Position numbers and translations under genes: made by a program. This document shows positions 24,402-32,708 of a stretch of DNA of 45,706 bases, piece by piece. Position 1 is the first letter of the stretch, and each line of letters begins with the position of its first letter. Source of the stretch: Flavobacterium psychrophilum (GTDB taxonomy: Bacteria > Bacteroidota > Bacteroidia > Flavobacteriales > Flavobacteriaceae); NCBI GenBank assembly GCA_945872245.1, contig CAMBZB010000016.1, positions 1 to 45,706 of the forward strand, in the 5' to 3' direction. The notes below the pieces were generated by a model. It made no database searches, was not told where the DNA came from, and saw nothing but the letters and a program-made list of their open reading frames with translations.

Positions 24402-25142
24402 TTATTTAGAGTGATATTCATTAAGTGTTTTACCAATAGAATACCCATTAATTAATAAAGGTAAAGTATCAGACGCAATCTCAAAAAATGGTAATTCTCC
24501 AGATTCTATTTTTTTATCTAGATCAGCTTTTGATAAAAATTGCTTAGCGATATCCAAATAGGTTCCATTCATTAAGTGTTTAAATTCGTGCTGAAAAATT
24601 ACTGCTGCAAAACCATCAAATCTACCATTTTGAATATCTCCTTTTTGGTTTTGGCATTGATATTCAATCCATTCATAAGTTGCTACGTTACCTCTTTTTT
24701 CACCCATAGCACTTAGACATCCATGCCAAAAATTCTTCTTCTCTGAGGATACTTTGGTAATTATCGGATTGATAAATATTTGTTTTTGAACTGGTCCTAA
24801 AACTTTATATCTAGGATTATCAGCTTTAGCTTCAATAATAAAAATTTGTAATCTTTTACCTAATTGATTTGCTGCAATACCAACACCAGAATTTTTGACC
24901 ATAACATGGTACATTTTATCTATAAAATCATTAAGCTTAAGCGAATTAAACTCTTCTTTTTTTATTTTTCTAGGTGTTAAATACAAAGCGTTTTTGTCTC
25001 TTCCTATAGTCTTTGCAGGTACTTGTTGTAGTACTTCAAATCCTTTTTCGGGAATGTTAAGTGTTAATGAATCATCAATTGTGGCGCATTTTACTATGCT
25101 CATAGTTGCTATTAATGTTAAAATTATAAAATAGTATCGCAT
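24402..25142 (-). CDS. Exported peptide-deformylase-like metalloprotein
   Basis: 246-residue protein with the three deformylase motifs: SGVGIAANQLG (motif 1, GxGxAAxQ), WHGCLSAMG (motif 2, normally EGCLS) and QHEFKHLMNGTYLD (motif 3, HExxH). The metal ligands Cys and two His are kept, but the motif 2 Glu is His. The N-terminus MRYYFIILTLIATMSIVKC is a likely signal peptide; Lys before Cys makes a lipobox doubtful. Housekeeping deformylase is cytosolic, so this is an unusual exported homologue with unknown substrate. Probably co-transcribed with the GNAT gene 55 nt upstream. Confidence 0.75.
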   Translation of the reverse strand: MRYYFIILTLIATMSIVKCATIDDSLTLNIPEKGFEVLQQVPAKTIGRDKNALYLTPRKIKKEEFNSLKLNDFIDKMYHVMVKNSGVGIAANQLGKRLQIFIIEAKADNPRYKVLGPVQKQIFINPIITKVSSEKKNFWHGCLSAMGEKRGNVATYEWIEYQCQNQKGDIQNGRFDGFAAVIFQHEFKHLMNGTYLDIAKQFLSKADLDKKIESGELPFFEIASDTLPLLINGYSIGKTLNEYHSK

Positions 25143-25197
25143 CGTTTGCTATTGCTTTTTTTATTGTTTTTAATTCGTATGAAGTGATTCACTTCTT

Positions 25198-26058
25198 TTA
25201 TCCTAGTTCAAAGGTTGTGATCCCATATATATTATTAACATCTATTTTTGGCATCTCACCATAGTACATTCTGGCACATTCAAAAACATATTTTCCTTTA
25301 TATTTTTTTACTAAGCTAACCGCATTCTGATTTGTTGTTGGAATGTCAATAAATACTGAGTCATTGGGAGCTATGCTAAGGCATGATTTAAATAATTCTT
25401 CTGCAATTTTTTTATTGTTTGCAAAAAGAGGGCCTATTTTATACCCTGTTTCAGCTTTTCTTATTACCGCATATCCAAGAGTTTTATTATTTTCAGTATA
25501 TTTTATAGCTTTACTTTCGGGCATCTGTAACCAGTTTTTTAAAAAAATGGTTCTTTGGCAACCAAAATAAGTGATATCATATTCAATTATCTTTTCAAAA
25601 TCGTCTTTGTTTATTAGAGCTACATTGGTAGAAAATGGAATTGTGTCACTTTTGAATTCATATCTTTCGTCTCTATAAGCAATGTTGAATCCTCCTTTAT
25701 TATAAAAAGGTTGCATCGCAAGAACACCGTCCATACCAATTGATGCATTAGTATTGAGCCTATTGATTAAACAATCTCTTCTAAAATGCCATAATTTTTT
25801 CCCAATTCCTTTGTTTCTAAAATCTTTGTGTACGATGAATAAACCCATAAAGCCGTATTCTTTATTATAAGAAATAATAGCTCCTCCTGCTATTAATTTA
25901 TCATCATAATAAAACCCATAAAACCCGTTCGGGTCAGTATTCCAAAAAACTTCAGCATCATATCTGCCTGGATTCCATCCTTCAATTGATGCCCAGTTAA
26001 TAAGAGTTGTCAAGTCACTTTTATTGAGTTTTTTTAGCCCTATACTTTCTAGATTCAT
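25198..26058 (-). CDS. Two-domain GNAT acetyltransferase
   Basis: 286-residue N-acetyltransferase. The first domain (1-140) has the acetyl-CoA loop VHKDFRNKGIGKKLW near residue 77 and MQPFYNKGGF. The second (150-286) resembles the Acetyltransf_18 C-terminal domain found behind a GNAT domain in this family: TENNKTLGYAVIRKAETG, YKIGPLFANN and VFECARMYYGEMP. The acceptor is unknown. Upstream gene of a pair with the deformylase-like gene; lower GC than flanking core genes by eye. Confidence 0.8.
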   Translation of the reverse strand: MNLESIGLKKLNKSDLTTLINWASIEGWNPGRYDAEVFWNTDPNGFYGFYYDDKLIAGGAIISYNKEYGFMGLFIVHKDFRNKGIGKKLWHFRRDCLINRLNTNASIGMDGVLAMQPFYNKGGFNIAYRDERYEFKSDTIPFSTNVALINKDDFEKIIEYDITYFGCQRTIFLKNWLQMPESKAIKYTENNKTLGYAVIRKAETGYKIGPLFANNKKIAEELFKSCLSIAPNDSVFIDIPTTNQNAVSLVKKYKGKYVFECARMYYGEMPKIDVNNIYGITTFELG

Positions 26059-26260
26059 TTTTATTAGTCATGTTATCAAAAAGGTTACTAACTCGTTTGT
26101 AGGCGAAACAAAACTTCGCATATACAGCCTATTTGAGGAAAATTGGCGAAGGTTTTTTCGCTTTATTGTTTTTCAAATATATTCTTTTTTTCATACAAAA
26201 CATAAAATGGGCTTTTTATATGTTGTAAACTTTTTGTGCTTTCGGGAGTTTAAATTTTGT

Positions 26261-26268
26261 TAGTTTTG
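26261..26268 (+). promoter_or_regulatory. -7 element upstream of the 26318 gene
   Basis: TAGTTTTG, 49 nt before the ATG. Confidence 0.4.
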
Positions 26269-26282
26269 CTGAAGTTTTTCAC

Positions 26283-26310
26283 AAAACTTTACCAACTTTA
26301 CGTTCAAATA
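26283..26310 (+). repeat. 28-nt motif shared with the pyrF leader
   Basis: AAAACTTTACCAACTTTACG and the following 8 nt match 3663-3690 at 23 of 28 positions, and both end 7 nt before a start codon. Confidence 0.5.
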
Positions 26311-26317
26311 ATATGAT

Positions 26318-26755
26318 ATGAAAATAAACCCAAAAAACGGTATCGACAAGCTCCTTTTCGGAATGAAACAAAATGACGTAATCGCTCTTTACGGAAAACC
26401 CAACCGGAATTACAAAGATGAAGACGACAACGTGATTTTTGCCTATAATACCTTAAAAATGAGATTGACGTTCTATCAGGATGAAGAATTCAAACTGGGG
26501 TATATCGTGGCTTCGAGTCCGAACTTGGAGTTGTTCGGCATCAAAGTGATTGGAAAAAAAATTAGTGAAATCCAAAAGGAATTGTCTACAAAAGGAATTA
26601 CCAAGTTCACCCTAGAAGATTTCGACACTTTCGAAAACTATTTCAACGAAGAAAACTGGTTTATCCTGCAAACCGAATTTGATGAGGTGGTGAAATTTGA
26701 AATTGGCGCCATCATCAATGCCAAGGACGAATTCGATTGGAAATTCAAAGCATAA
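26318..26755 (+). CDS. Conserved hypothetical protein, 145 residues
   Basis: Soluble acidic protein I cannot assign. The N-terminus KLLFGMKQNDVIALYGKPNR recalls the short BamE/SmpA-like motif (GMxxxxVxxxxGxP), and FELFGI-like LELFGIKVIGKKISEIQKEL repeats the same helix idea, so it may contain two related helical hairpins. No signal peptide. Own promoter and a strong bidirectional terminator; the last gene before the peptidyl-prolyl isomerase cluster on the other strand. Confidence 0.65.
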   Translation: MKINPKNGIDKLLFGMKQNDVIALYGKPNRNYKDEDDNVIFAYNTLKMRLTFYQDEEFKLGYIVASSPNLELFGIKVIGKKISEIQKELSTKGITKFTLEDFDTFENYFNEENWFILQTEFDEVVKFEIGAIINAKDEFDWKFKA

Positions 26756-26758
26756 AAA

Positions 26759-26798
26759 AACCCTATCAGACTTTTGGTCTTATAGGGTTGATTTTTTT
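26759..26798. terminator. Bidirectional terminator between convergent genes
   Basis: AACCCTAT (26759-26766) pairs with ATAGGGTT (26782-26789), and AGAC with GTCT inside it, followed by a T-run; A-runs on the left serve the opposite strand. Confidence 0.85.
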
Positions 26799-26813
26799 TA
26801 TAAATGGATTGAT

Positions 26814-28091
26814 TTATTTTTTTTCTTCTGTTTTTACATCTGATTTTTCTTCGGTTTTCTTCACTACTTCCGGAATGACTTCAATCATTTCTAATTCAAA
26901 AATGATATTGGTATTGGGAGGAATTACCCCTCCAGCACCTCTTTCTCCATAGGCCAATTTTGAAGGAATAAAAATAATGGCTTTATCGCCATAAGTCATT
27001 TGATCTAGGCCTTCAATAAAACCAGGAATTAAACCTTCTTTTTTTCCTGCTTCAAAAGGAAAGGCACGATAGCCATTTTGTTCTGCTCTTTGAGGGTTAT
27101 AGGTTCCGTATTCTTTACACACATCTGGATAGCTACTGTCAAACAAGGTTCCGTCTTCAAAATATCCTGCATAATTAAAATTAAAAGTTACGCCATTAGC
27201 TGGTTTAATACCGGTTCCTTTTTGAGTTATTTTATAGGCTAAACCTGATGCCGTAACAGTTGCTGTTTGTTTTGTGGTTTCAAAATATGCTTTTTTAGCT
27301 GCTATTACACTGGCAAATTTTTCAAGATATTCTTTTTTAGCCACTGCCATAATTGAGTCTTGTTTTCTTTTGTTGTCGGCATCAATCAAGGCTTGTTTTT
27401 TATCATCTTCGTCTTTGTGCGCATAATAATCAGAGAACACTTTCGGTGCATCAAATTGTTTGGCCAAGGCTCCTTTTCTTGCGATACTAACCTTTTTTAT
27501 AACGTCATCTTGGGCAATCAGGTTCACGATGTCCATCCCGCTTACTACATGACCAAAAATGGTGTGCTTTCCGTCTAACCAAGGTGTTTCTTTATGCGTG
27601 ATAAAAAACTGGCTTCCATTAGTTGCAGGTCCTGAATTTGCCATGGATAGAATTCCTCCTTTAGCATGTTTTAAATCGGTGAATTCATCTTTGAAAGCAT
27701 AACCGGGGCCTCCTGAACCGGTTCCTTCAGGATCACCCCCTTGAATCATGAAATCAGCAATTACCCGGTGAAATTTTAACCCGTCATAAAAAGGTTTCCC
27801 TTTTAGTTTTTCATTGCTAACAAATGTATTTTTACCTTCTGCCAAAGATATAAAGTTGGCTACGGTAATGGGTGTTTTTTGGTATTCCAGTTGTACTACA
27901 ATATCCCCTTTAGTGGTGGTAATGGTGGCAAAAATCCCTTCGATTGCGGCTGGCGCATTCGAAATGGGTTTGGTTGTTGCGATTACTTTTTTAGTTAGAA
28001 TTGGTTTTTGAACCGGCACGGGTTTTTTAGTTGTCTGGGCTTGCAGATTCAACATTCCCAAGAATAATAAGAATACGATTTTTGATTTCAT
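26814..28091 (-). CDS. Exported cyclophilin-FKBP fusion peptidyl-prolyl isomerase
   Basis: 425-residue foldase for the periplasm. A signal peptide (MKSKIVFLLFLGMLNLQAQ) is followed by a Pro-Lys-rich linker and a cyclophilin domain (about 50-210: FHRVIADFMIQGGDPEGTG, NGSQFFITHKETPWLDGKHT). A helical linker of about 80 residues leads to an FKBP domain (about 270-405: GTLFDSSYPD, GFIEGLDQMTYGDKAIIFIP, YGERGAGGVIPPNTNI). The tail is Glu-Lys-rich. It is the last gene of the nrnA-gldI cluster and a paralogue of the gene immediately upstream. Confidence 0.92.
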   Translation of the reverse strand: MKSKIVFLLFLGMLNLQAQTTKKPVPVQKPILTKKVIATTKPISNAPAAIEGIFATITTTKGDIVVQLEYQKTPITVANFISLAEGKNTFVSNEKLKGKPFYDGLKFHRVIADFMIQGGDPEGTGSGGPGYAFKDEFTDLKHAKGGILSMANSGPATNGSQFFITHKETPWLDGKHTIFGHVVSGMDIVNLIAQDDVIKKVSIARKGALAKQFDAPKVFSDYYAHKDEDDKKQALIDADNKRKQDSIMAVAKKEYLEKFASVIAAKKAYFETTKQTATVTASGLAYKITQKGTGIKPANGVTFNFNYAGYFEDGTLFDSSYPDVCKEYGTYNPQRAEQNGYRAFPFEAGKKEGLIPGFIEGLDQMTYGDKAIIFIPSKLAYGERGAGGVIPPNTNIIFELEMIEVIPEVVKKTEEKSDVKTEEKK

Positions 28092-28134
28092 TTTTGTTTA
28101 ATTTAAGTTCTGACTTTTTTTGGTTTTAAATAGT

Positions 28135-29247
28135 TTATTGTGGTATTGTTTCTAATAATTCGATTTCAAAAATAATGTTGGCATTCGGAGGAATTACTCC
28201 TCCTGCACCTGCTTCGCCATACCCCAATTTTGAGGGTATGAAAATGACGGCTTTGTCACCAAAAGACAATTTTTCTATGCCTTCGATAAAACCAGGAATC
28301 ATCCCGTCTTTGCGTCCTGCTTGGAAAGGAATAGGTTGGTATCCATTTTGGGCTGCCCTATTCTCGTCAAATTTTCCAAAAGCCTTAGAGACTTCAGTTA
28401 TACTCGAATCAAATAGATTTCCATCCTCTAAAAATCCGGCATAGTGAATATAAATGTTGGCCCCGTTAGCGGGTTTTTTGCCTCCCAACTTTTTGGTAAC
28501 AACATATTGTAATCCAGTTGGGGTTTGGATTGATTTCGACTTTAATGCGGTAAAATAAGCTACTTTTTGATCACGAATGACTTTGTATTTTGCATCTAAA
28601 ACTGCTTCTTGAGCCAATTTATTCTTTTGGTTTTCAGCTTCAGTAATAAAATAATCATGAAATGTTTTTACGGCGTCAAACTTTTTAGCGGCTTCTCCGT
28701 TTCTGATAATGGTTATTTTAGTAATAAAATCACCTTGCTCGATTTTATTGACAACTTCCATCCCTTTTTCCACAACATGACCAAAAATAGTGTGTTTTCC
28801 TTCTAACCAGGGCGTTTCTACATGGGTGATAAAAAACTGGCTGCTGTTGGTGCCGGGGCCACTATTGGCCATGGCCAAAACACCCCCTTTATCAAAATTC
28901 AAATCGGAAATTTCATCCTTGAATTTATAACCGGTATCTCCAGAACCTGTCCCTAAAGGGTCTCCGCCTTGGATCATGAATTCCTTGATGACTCTGTGAA
29001 ATTTCAAACCATCATAAAACGGTTTGTTTGTTAGGTTTTCATCTTTGATAAATTCATTTTTACCTTCGGCTAATGTAACATAATTAGCCACGGTGACGGG
29101 TGCTTTTTCATAATCGAGTTGTACGATTATATTCCCTTTATTGGTTTCAATTTTGGCATATAGTCCATCAGGAAGATTTTTTTTGTCGTCTTTGCAAGAG
29201 AACAATGAGGTAATTACGAGGAAGGCAAGCAACATGCTTTTTTTCAT
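28135..29247 (-). CDS. Lipoprotein cyclophilin-FKBP fusion peptidyl-prolyl isomerase
   Basis: 370-residue paralogue of the downstream gene but lipid-anchored: MKKSMLLAFLVITSLFSCKD has lipobox LFSC. Cyclophilin domain with FHRVIKEFMIQGGDPLGTG and NSSQFFITHVETPWLEGKHT; FKBP domain with LQYVVTKKLGGKKP, LFDSSITEVS, FQAGRKDGMIPGFIEG and YGEAGAGGVIPPNANI. An in-frame ATG lies 9 nt earlier (29256), but the signal peptide favours 29247. It begins just after gldI, so the three isomerases were probably transcribed together and may share envelope clients. Confidence 0.9.
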   Translation of the reverse strand: MKKSMLLAFLVITSLFSCKDDKKNLPDGLYAKIETNKGNIIVQLDYEKAPVTVANYVTLAEGKNEFIKDENLTNKPFYDGLKFHRVIKEFMIQGGDPLGTGSGDTGYKFKDEISDLNFDKGGVLAMANSGPGTNSSQFFITHVETPWLEGKHTIFGHVVEKGMEVVNKIEQGDFITKITIIRNGEAAKKFDAVKTFHDYFITEAENQKNKLAQEAVLDAKYKVIRDQKVAYFTALKSKSIQTPTGLQYVVTKKLGGKKPANGANIYIHYAGFLEDGNLFDSSITEVSKAFGKFDENRAAQNGYQPIPFQAGRKDGMIPGFIEGIEKLSFGDKAVIFIPSKLGYGEAGAGGVIPPNANIIFEIELLETIPQ

Positions 29248-29262
29248 TTCTAACATGGTATA

Positions 29263-29862
29263 TTATTTGGTTAAAGTATCTTTATTCTTCAGTTGAACTT
29301 CTTTTTTAAAGGCTTCTTCAGCTATAAAATTATGAAGCGTCACGGTACATAATAAGGGTTGGTTCGCGCCTATTTTTTTATTGTCTCCATGATAACCAAA
29401 GCCCATGTGAGATGGAAAAAGAAAATTCACTTTTTCGTTTTTGTGCATTAATTTGATGCCGTCCCTCAATCCCATCATGATATTTTGTTTGTCAACTAAA
29501 TACGTTTGGGGTCTTAGTTCTAATTCGGAATAAATAACATTTCCTTTTAAATCTTTTATCTCATAATCAAAAAAGGTGACATCTCCTTTTTTAGGAGTTA
29601 GGGTATCCAATTTATTTTGGATTTCATAGGTATACCAATAGCCTTTTTTAGAAGCTAAATATTTTATTTTTGGGTTGCTCTTAATAATGGAATCAATTTG
29701 TCCTTCTTCTCCAATAATCAGTTTTTTGTTTCTCTCCACAGATCTTTTCATAAAAGACCCCGAGGCTTGCGAAATAGGTCTTCTGGCTTCTTGATGTTGT
29801 TTACAACTGGAAGCAACAATTAATGCAATGAAGACAATGGTCAGTAATTTACCGTTTTTCAT
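29263..29862 (-). CDS. gldI: Gliding motility lipoprotein GldI (FKBP type)
   Basis: 199-residue lipoprotein needed for gliding and chitin use in Flavobacterium johnsoniae, thought to help fold type IX secretion and gliding components. Lipobox in IVASSCKQH (Cys20); RRPISQASGSFMKRSVERNK is the recognisable GldI N-terminus. The FKBP domain runs from about 90 (KKGDVTFFDYEIKD) to LMHKNEKVNFLFPSHMGFG and IGANQPLLCTVTLHNF. Five nt separate it from nrnA, so the two form an operon that continues into the fusion isomerases. Presence of gldI argues for a gliding, T9SS-bearing host. Confidence 0.93.
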   Translation of the reverse strand: MKNGKLLTIVFIALIVASSCKQHQEARRPISQASGSFMKRSVERNKKLIIGEEGQIDSIIKSNPKIKYLASKKGYWYTYEIQNKLDTLTPKKGDVTFFDYEIKDLKGNVIYSELELRPQTYLVDKQNIMMGLRDGIKLMHKNEKVNFLFPSHMGFGYHGDNKKIGANQPLLCTVTLHNFIAEEAFKKEVQLKNKDTLTK

Positions 29863-29867
29863 ACCCT

Positions 29868-30872
29868 TTATATTTTTAGTTTGGTTACCAAATCTTCAAA
29901 TTTAGTTACTGTTTCTCCCATCGATAATTCCGATTTTCCTCCAGCGGCATTACGATGTCCTCCGCCGTTAAAATGATCCCGTGCAAATTGATTTACATCA
30001 AAGTCGCCTTGTGAACGAAACGAAATCTTGATGATGTTTTCTTCTCTATTTTCGATAAAAATAGCCGAAAAAACGATGTCTTTGATACTTAGGCCATAAT
30101 TCACAATACCCTCCGTATCTCCTTTTACGAAATTAAAAGTATTTAATTCGTCTTGAGTTAGTGTCGTGTAAGCCGTTTTTTTATCGGCCAAAACTTTTGT
30201 GTTTTGAAGTGCTCTTCCCAACAATTGTAATCGACCAAAGGAACTATTATCAAAAAGCAAGGTCGGGATTTCGGTATTTTCGACCCCCAAGTCAATAAGG
30301 TCGGCAATGATTCTGTGCGTTGTTCCTGTTGTTTTTGGAAATCGGAAGGAACCTGAATCAGTAAGAATTCCGGTATAAATGCAGGTGCCAATGGTTTTGT
30401 CGATGTCTGATTTTTTTCCGAGAAAGGAAATGAAATTATACAACATTTCACAAGTGGAACCAAAAGCAACATCCGAATAAGTAACTGTTGCATAATCGTC
30501 GGGTAATTGATGGTGGTCAATCATCACAAAGGGAACTTTGAGCTTGTTAAGCACGTTTTCCATTTCGCCTACGCGATGCAGTGCATTAAAGTCTAAAGTA
30601 AAAATAAGTTCGGCTTCTTCGAGTATTTTGGTGCTGTTTTTTTTGTCTTTTTCAAATATTTTAACGTTTTCCGAACCTGGCATCCATGCTAAAAATTCGG
30701 GAAATTCGTTGGGTGAAACAACAACGGGATGGTGGTTATTTTTTAATAAAAAATGATATAGTCCTAGGGTTGAACCCATAGCATCGCCATCAGGACTTCG
30801 ATGCGGTATGATGGCAATTTTTTTTGGAGTTGACAACAACAACTGTATCGCTTGAATAGCTTCTTCTTTCAT
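29868..30872 (-). CDS. nrnA: DHH phosphoesterase, NrnA-type oligoribonuclease/pAp phosphatase
   Basis: 334-residue cytoplasmic phosphoesterase that degrades short RNAs and dephosphorylates 3'-phosphoadenosine 5'-phosphate. DHH domain: IIPHRSPDGDAMGSTLGL, FTLDFNALHRVG, MIDHHQLPD (the DHH itself), and GTCIYTGILTDSGSFRF. DHHA1 domain: KISFRSQGDFDVNQFA and GGGHRNAAGG at the C-terminus. First gene of the gldI cluster; the ATG follows a short AT-rich dyad (TACATT...AATGTA). Confidence 0.93.
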   Translation of the reverse strand: MKEEAIQAIQLLLSTPKKIAIIPHRSPDGDAMGSTLGLYHFLLKNNHHPVVVSPNEFPEFLAWMPGSENVKIFEKDKKNSTKILEEAELIFTLDFNALHRVGEMENVLNKLKVPFVMIDHHQLPDDYATVTYSDVAFGSTCEMLYNFISFLGKKSDIDKTIGTCIYTGILTDSGSFRFPKTTGTTHRIIADLIDLGVENTEIPTLLFDNSSFGRLQLLGRALQNTKVLADKKTAYTTLTQDELNTFNFVKGDTEGIVNYGLSIKDIVFSAIFIENREENIIKISFRSQGDFDVNQFARDHFNGGGHRNAAGGKSELSMGETVTKFEDLVTKLKI

Positions 30873-30941
30873 AGTTTGCGAATTTACATTTTTTTAATGT
30901 AATGTTGAAATCATTTAGAGATTTAACAAACTTTTACAACA

Positions 30942-32189
30942 CTAGAAATCGTCAAGATCTTTTTGTTTGAATCGCTGGTACAAACGATATTTTGCCCCTT
31001 TTACAATTTGTGATTTATAGATGCCAATAGATCCCGAAGAAAAATAGGCAATTAAGCAGGCAATGCCAATGTAAACGCCACTTTCTATACCAAAAAGTTC
31101 CATTCCCATAATCGTACAAGCAATAGGTGTGTGAGTCGCTCCCGAAAAAACAGCCACAAATCCCAGTCCTGCCAAAAATGCGATAGGCAAAGGTACAAAG
31201 AGGGACAAGGCGCTTCCTAAAGTTGCACCTATGTAAAATAGTGGTGTTACTTCGCCACCTTTAAATCCTGCGCCAAGCGTGAATCCGGTGAAAAGTATTT
31301 TTAATAGAAAATCATAAGAAGCATTTGGGGTGGAGAATGCATCCACAATTGTCGGGATTCCCAATCCGATGTATTTTGTGGTTCCAATAAAGAAAACAGC
31401 GACAACCAAAATAATTCCTCCCACAAACGGACGAAGCGGGGAATAGGAAATCATTTTCGAAAATAATCGTCCCCAAAAATGAGTGGTTCTGGAAAACAGC
31501 ATTGAAGTTAAACCAAATAAAACTCCTGCAAGACTTACCCAAGCAAGTGTGTTTATTGTTATATCAGGCACAACGGGAATATTGTAATGCGTGTGTTTTA
31601 CCTGCCAAAAATCCACCGTGAAATAAGCAATATAAGCCACTAAAAAGGAAAGGATACTACTTTTTAAACTAATTGTGCTAAAGTATAAAATCTCCAGAGC
31701 AAATAAAGCTCCAGCCAAAGGAGTGCCAAATACGGAAGCGAAACCAGCACTGATTCCGAGGATTATGAGTGTTTTTCTATCGGAAGCATCAAGTTTAAAA
31801 AGGCCTGTGAATTGGTCTGCTATTGCGCCACCCATTTGTACTGCGGTTCCTTCACGACCTGCAGATCCCCCAAAAAGGTGCGTTATTAAGGTTCCAATTA
31901 AAACTAGGGGTGCCATTTTTAACGGAATTATTTTTTGGGGATTGTCGTATTCTTCTAGCAAAAGATTATTGCCTTTCACAACTTCCTTTCCTAAATAATG
32001 ATAAATCAATCCAATGCTAAGTCCACCCATTGGCAAGAGCCAAAGAATCCAATTTTGGCTTTCCCTAAACTGTGAAACCCATTCTAAAGACACTAAAAAA
32101 AATGCCGAAGCAGAACCCGAAAAAATGCCTATCAAAACACAAATGAAAATCCATTTGAAGGTAAGAAGGATGGTTTTTTTTAGGTTCAT
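30942..32189 (-). CDS. CLC-family channel/antiporter, probably CLC-F (fluoride) type
   Basis: 415-residue inner-membrane CLC protein with about ten to twelve hydrophobic segments. The gating glutamate is Glu113 in GSAGREGTAVQMGGAIAD. The GSGIP chloride motif of E. coli ClcA is replaced by GSASA, and the GKFVP-type segment by FKGGEVTPLFYIGATLG. With KGNNLLLEEYDNP these are features of the fluoride/proton antiporter branch. No fluoride riboswitch is visible; upstream DNA is occupied by palindromic repeats. Chloride specificity cannot be excluded from sequence alone. Confidence 0.82.
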   Translation of the reverse strand: MNLKKTILLTFKWIFICVLIGIFSGSASAFFLVSLEWVSQFRESQNWILWLLPMGGLSIGLIYHYLGKEVVKGNNLLLEEYDNPQKIIPLKMAPLVLIGTLITHLFGGSAGREGTAVQMGGAIADQFTGLFKLDASDRKTLIILGISAGFASVFGTPLAGALFALEILYFSTISLKSSILSFLVAYIAYFTVDFWQVKHTHYNIPVVPDITINTLAWVSLAGVLFGLTSMLFSRTTHFWGRLFSKMISYSPLRPFVGGIILVVAVFFIGTTKYIGLGIPTIVDAFSTPNASYDFLLKILFTGFTLGAGFKGGEVTPLFYIGATLGSALSLFVPLPIAFLAGLGFVAVFSGATHTPIACTIMGMELFGIESGVYIGIACLIAYFSSGSIGIYKSQIVKGAKYRLYQRFKQKDLDDF

Positions 32190-32209
32190 TATTGAATTGA
32201 TTTTAAATT

Positions 32210-32288
32210 ACAATTGTCAGTCTGAGCTTGTCGAAGACTATTTAAAAAGAAACACTTCTACAAGCTCAACGTGACATTGGTTTCAGTA
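32210..32288. repeat. Palindromic repeat unit 1 (16-nt loop)
   Basis: Forward arm 32210-32238 (GAGCTTGTCGAAGAC core) and reverse arm from 32255 (CTTCTACAAGCTC, one change from CTTCGACAAGCTC) enclose a 16-nt A-rich loop. Arms extend about 30 bp with a few mismatches. Confidence 0.9.
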
Positions 32289-32302
32289 TTTAGATTGAGA
32301 AT

Positions 32303-32694
32303 ACAATTGTCAGTCTGAGCTTGTCGAAGACCCGTCTTTACCATACTCAGTATAATTTTTTGAATACTCTACCAACTTATCCCAATCTTCATTTATAAGA
32401 GCTTCTTTTTTTCTCCTGCTCCAGCCTTTTATCTGTTTCTCAATCATAATTGCTTGAGTAGGGTCAGAAAAAGATTCAAACCACACCAAAACAACTGGTC
32501 TCCTGATAAAAGTATAACAATCAGTATTTTTACCAGAATTATGTTCAAAAATCCTCCTGTCAATACTGTTTGTCATCCCTGTATAGTATGAGTTATCTGA
32601 ACATTTGACAATGTAGACATAATAGAATTTCATTGCCATTTTTTTTGATTATTACATACGCTTCGACAGGCTCAGCGTGACATCGGTTTTAGTA
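32303..32694. mobile_element. Palindromic repeat unit 2 with GIY-YIG gene in the loop
   Basis: The forward arm 32303-32331 and reverse arm 32661-32694 (CTTCGACAGGCTCAGC) are the same arms as in units 1, 3 and 4, but the loop is 329 nt and holds the GIY-YIG gene. The gene's stop codon and last eight codons lie in the forward arm. Possible autonomous member of the repeat family. Confidence 0.7.
32310..32639 (-). CDS. GIY-YIG nuclease encoded inside a palindromic repeat
   Basis: 109-residue single-domain GIY-YIG endonuclease of the YhbQ/UvrC-N group. Motif: YYVYIVKCSDNSYYTGMT (5-22), catalytic Arg in RRIFEHNSGK, and catalytic Glu in MIEKQIKGWSRRKKEALI. The C-terminus KDGSSTSSD is translated from the repeat arm itself (GAGCTTGTCGAAGAC complement). 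ATG 32639 lies 22 nt from the opposite arm; a second in-frame ATG is at 32633. No other gene shares the unit. Its place inside the repeat suggests it acts on the repeat, perhaps nicking the cruciform for copying. Confidence 0.88.
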   Translation of the reverse strand: MAMKFYYVYIVKCSDNSYYTGMTNSIDRRIFEHNSGKNTDCYTFIRRPVVLVWFESFSDPTQAIMIEKQIKGWSRRKKEALINEDWDKLVEYSKNYTEYGKDGSSTSSD

Positions 32695-32708
32695 TTTAGA
32701 TTGAGTAT

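Noticed and set aside
32190..32300. Fluoride (crcB) riboswitch before the CLC gene
   Set aside because: The upstream sequence is palindromic repeat; no crcB-type core seen.
32310..32639. Homing endonuclease of a self-splicing intron
   Set aside because: No split host gene or intron core surrounds it; the flanks are the palindrome arms.
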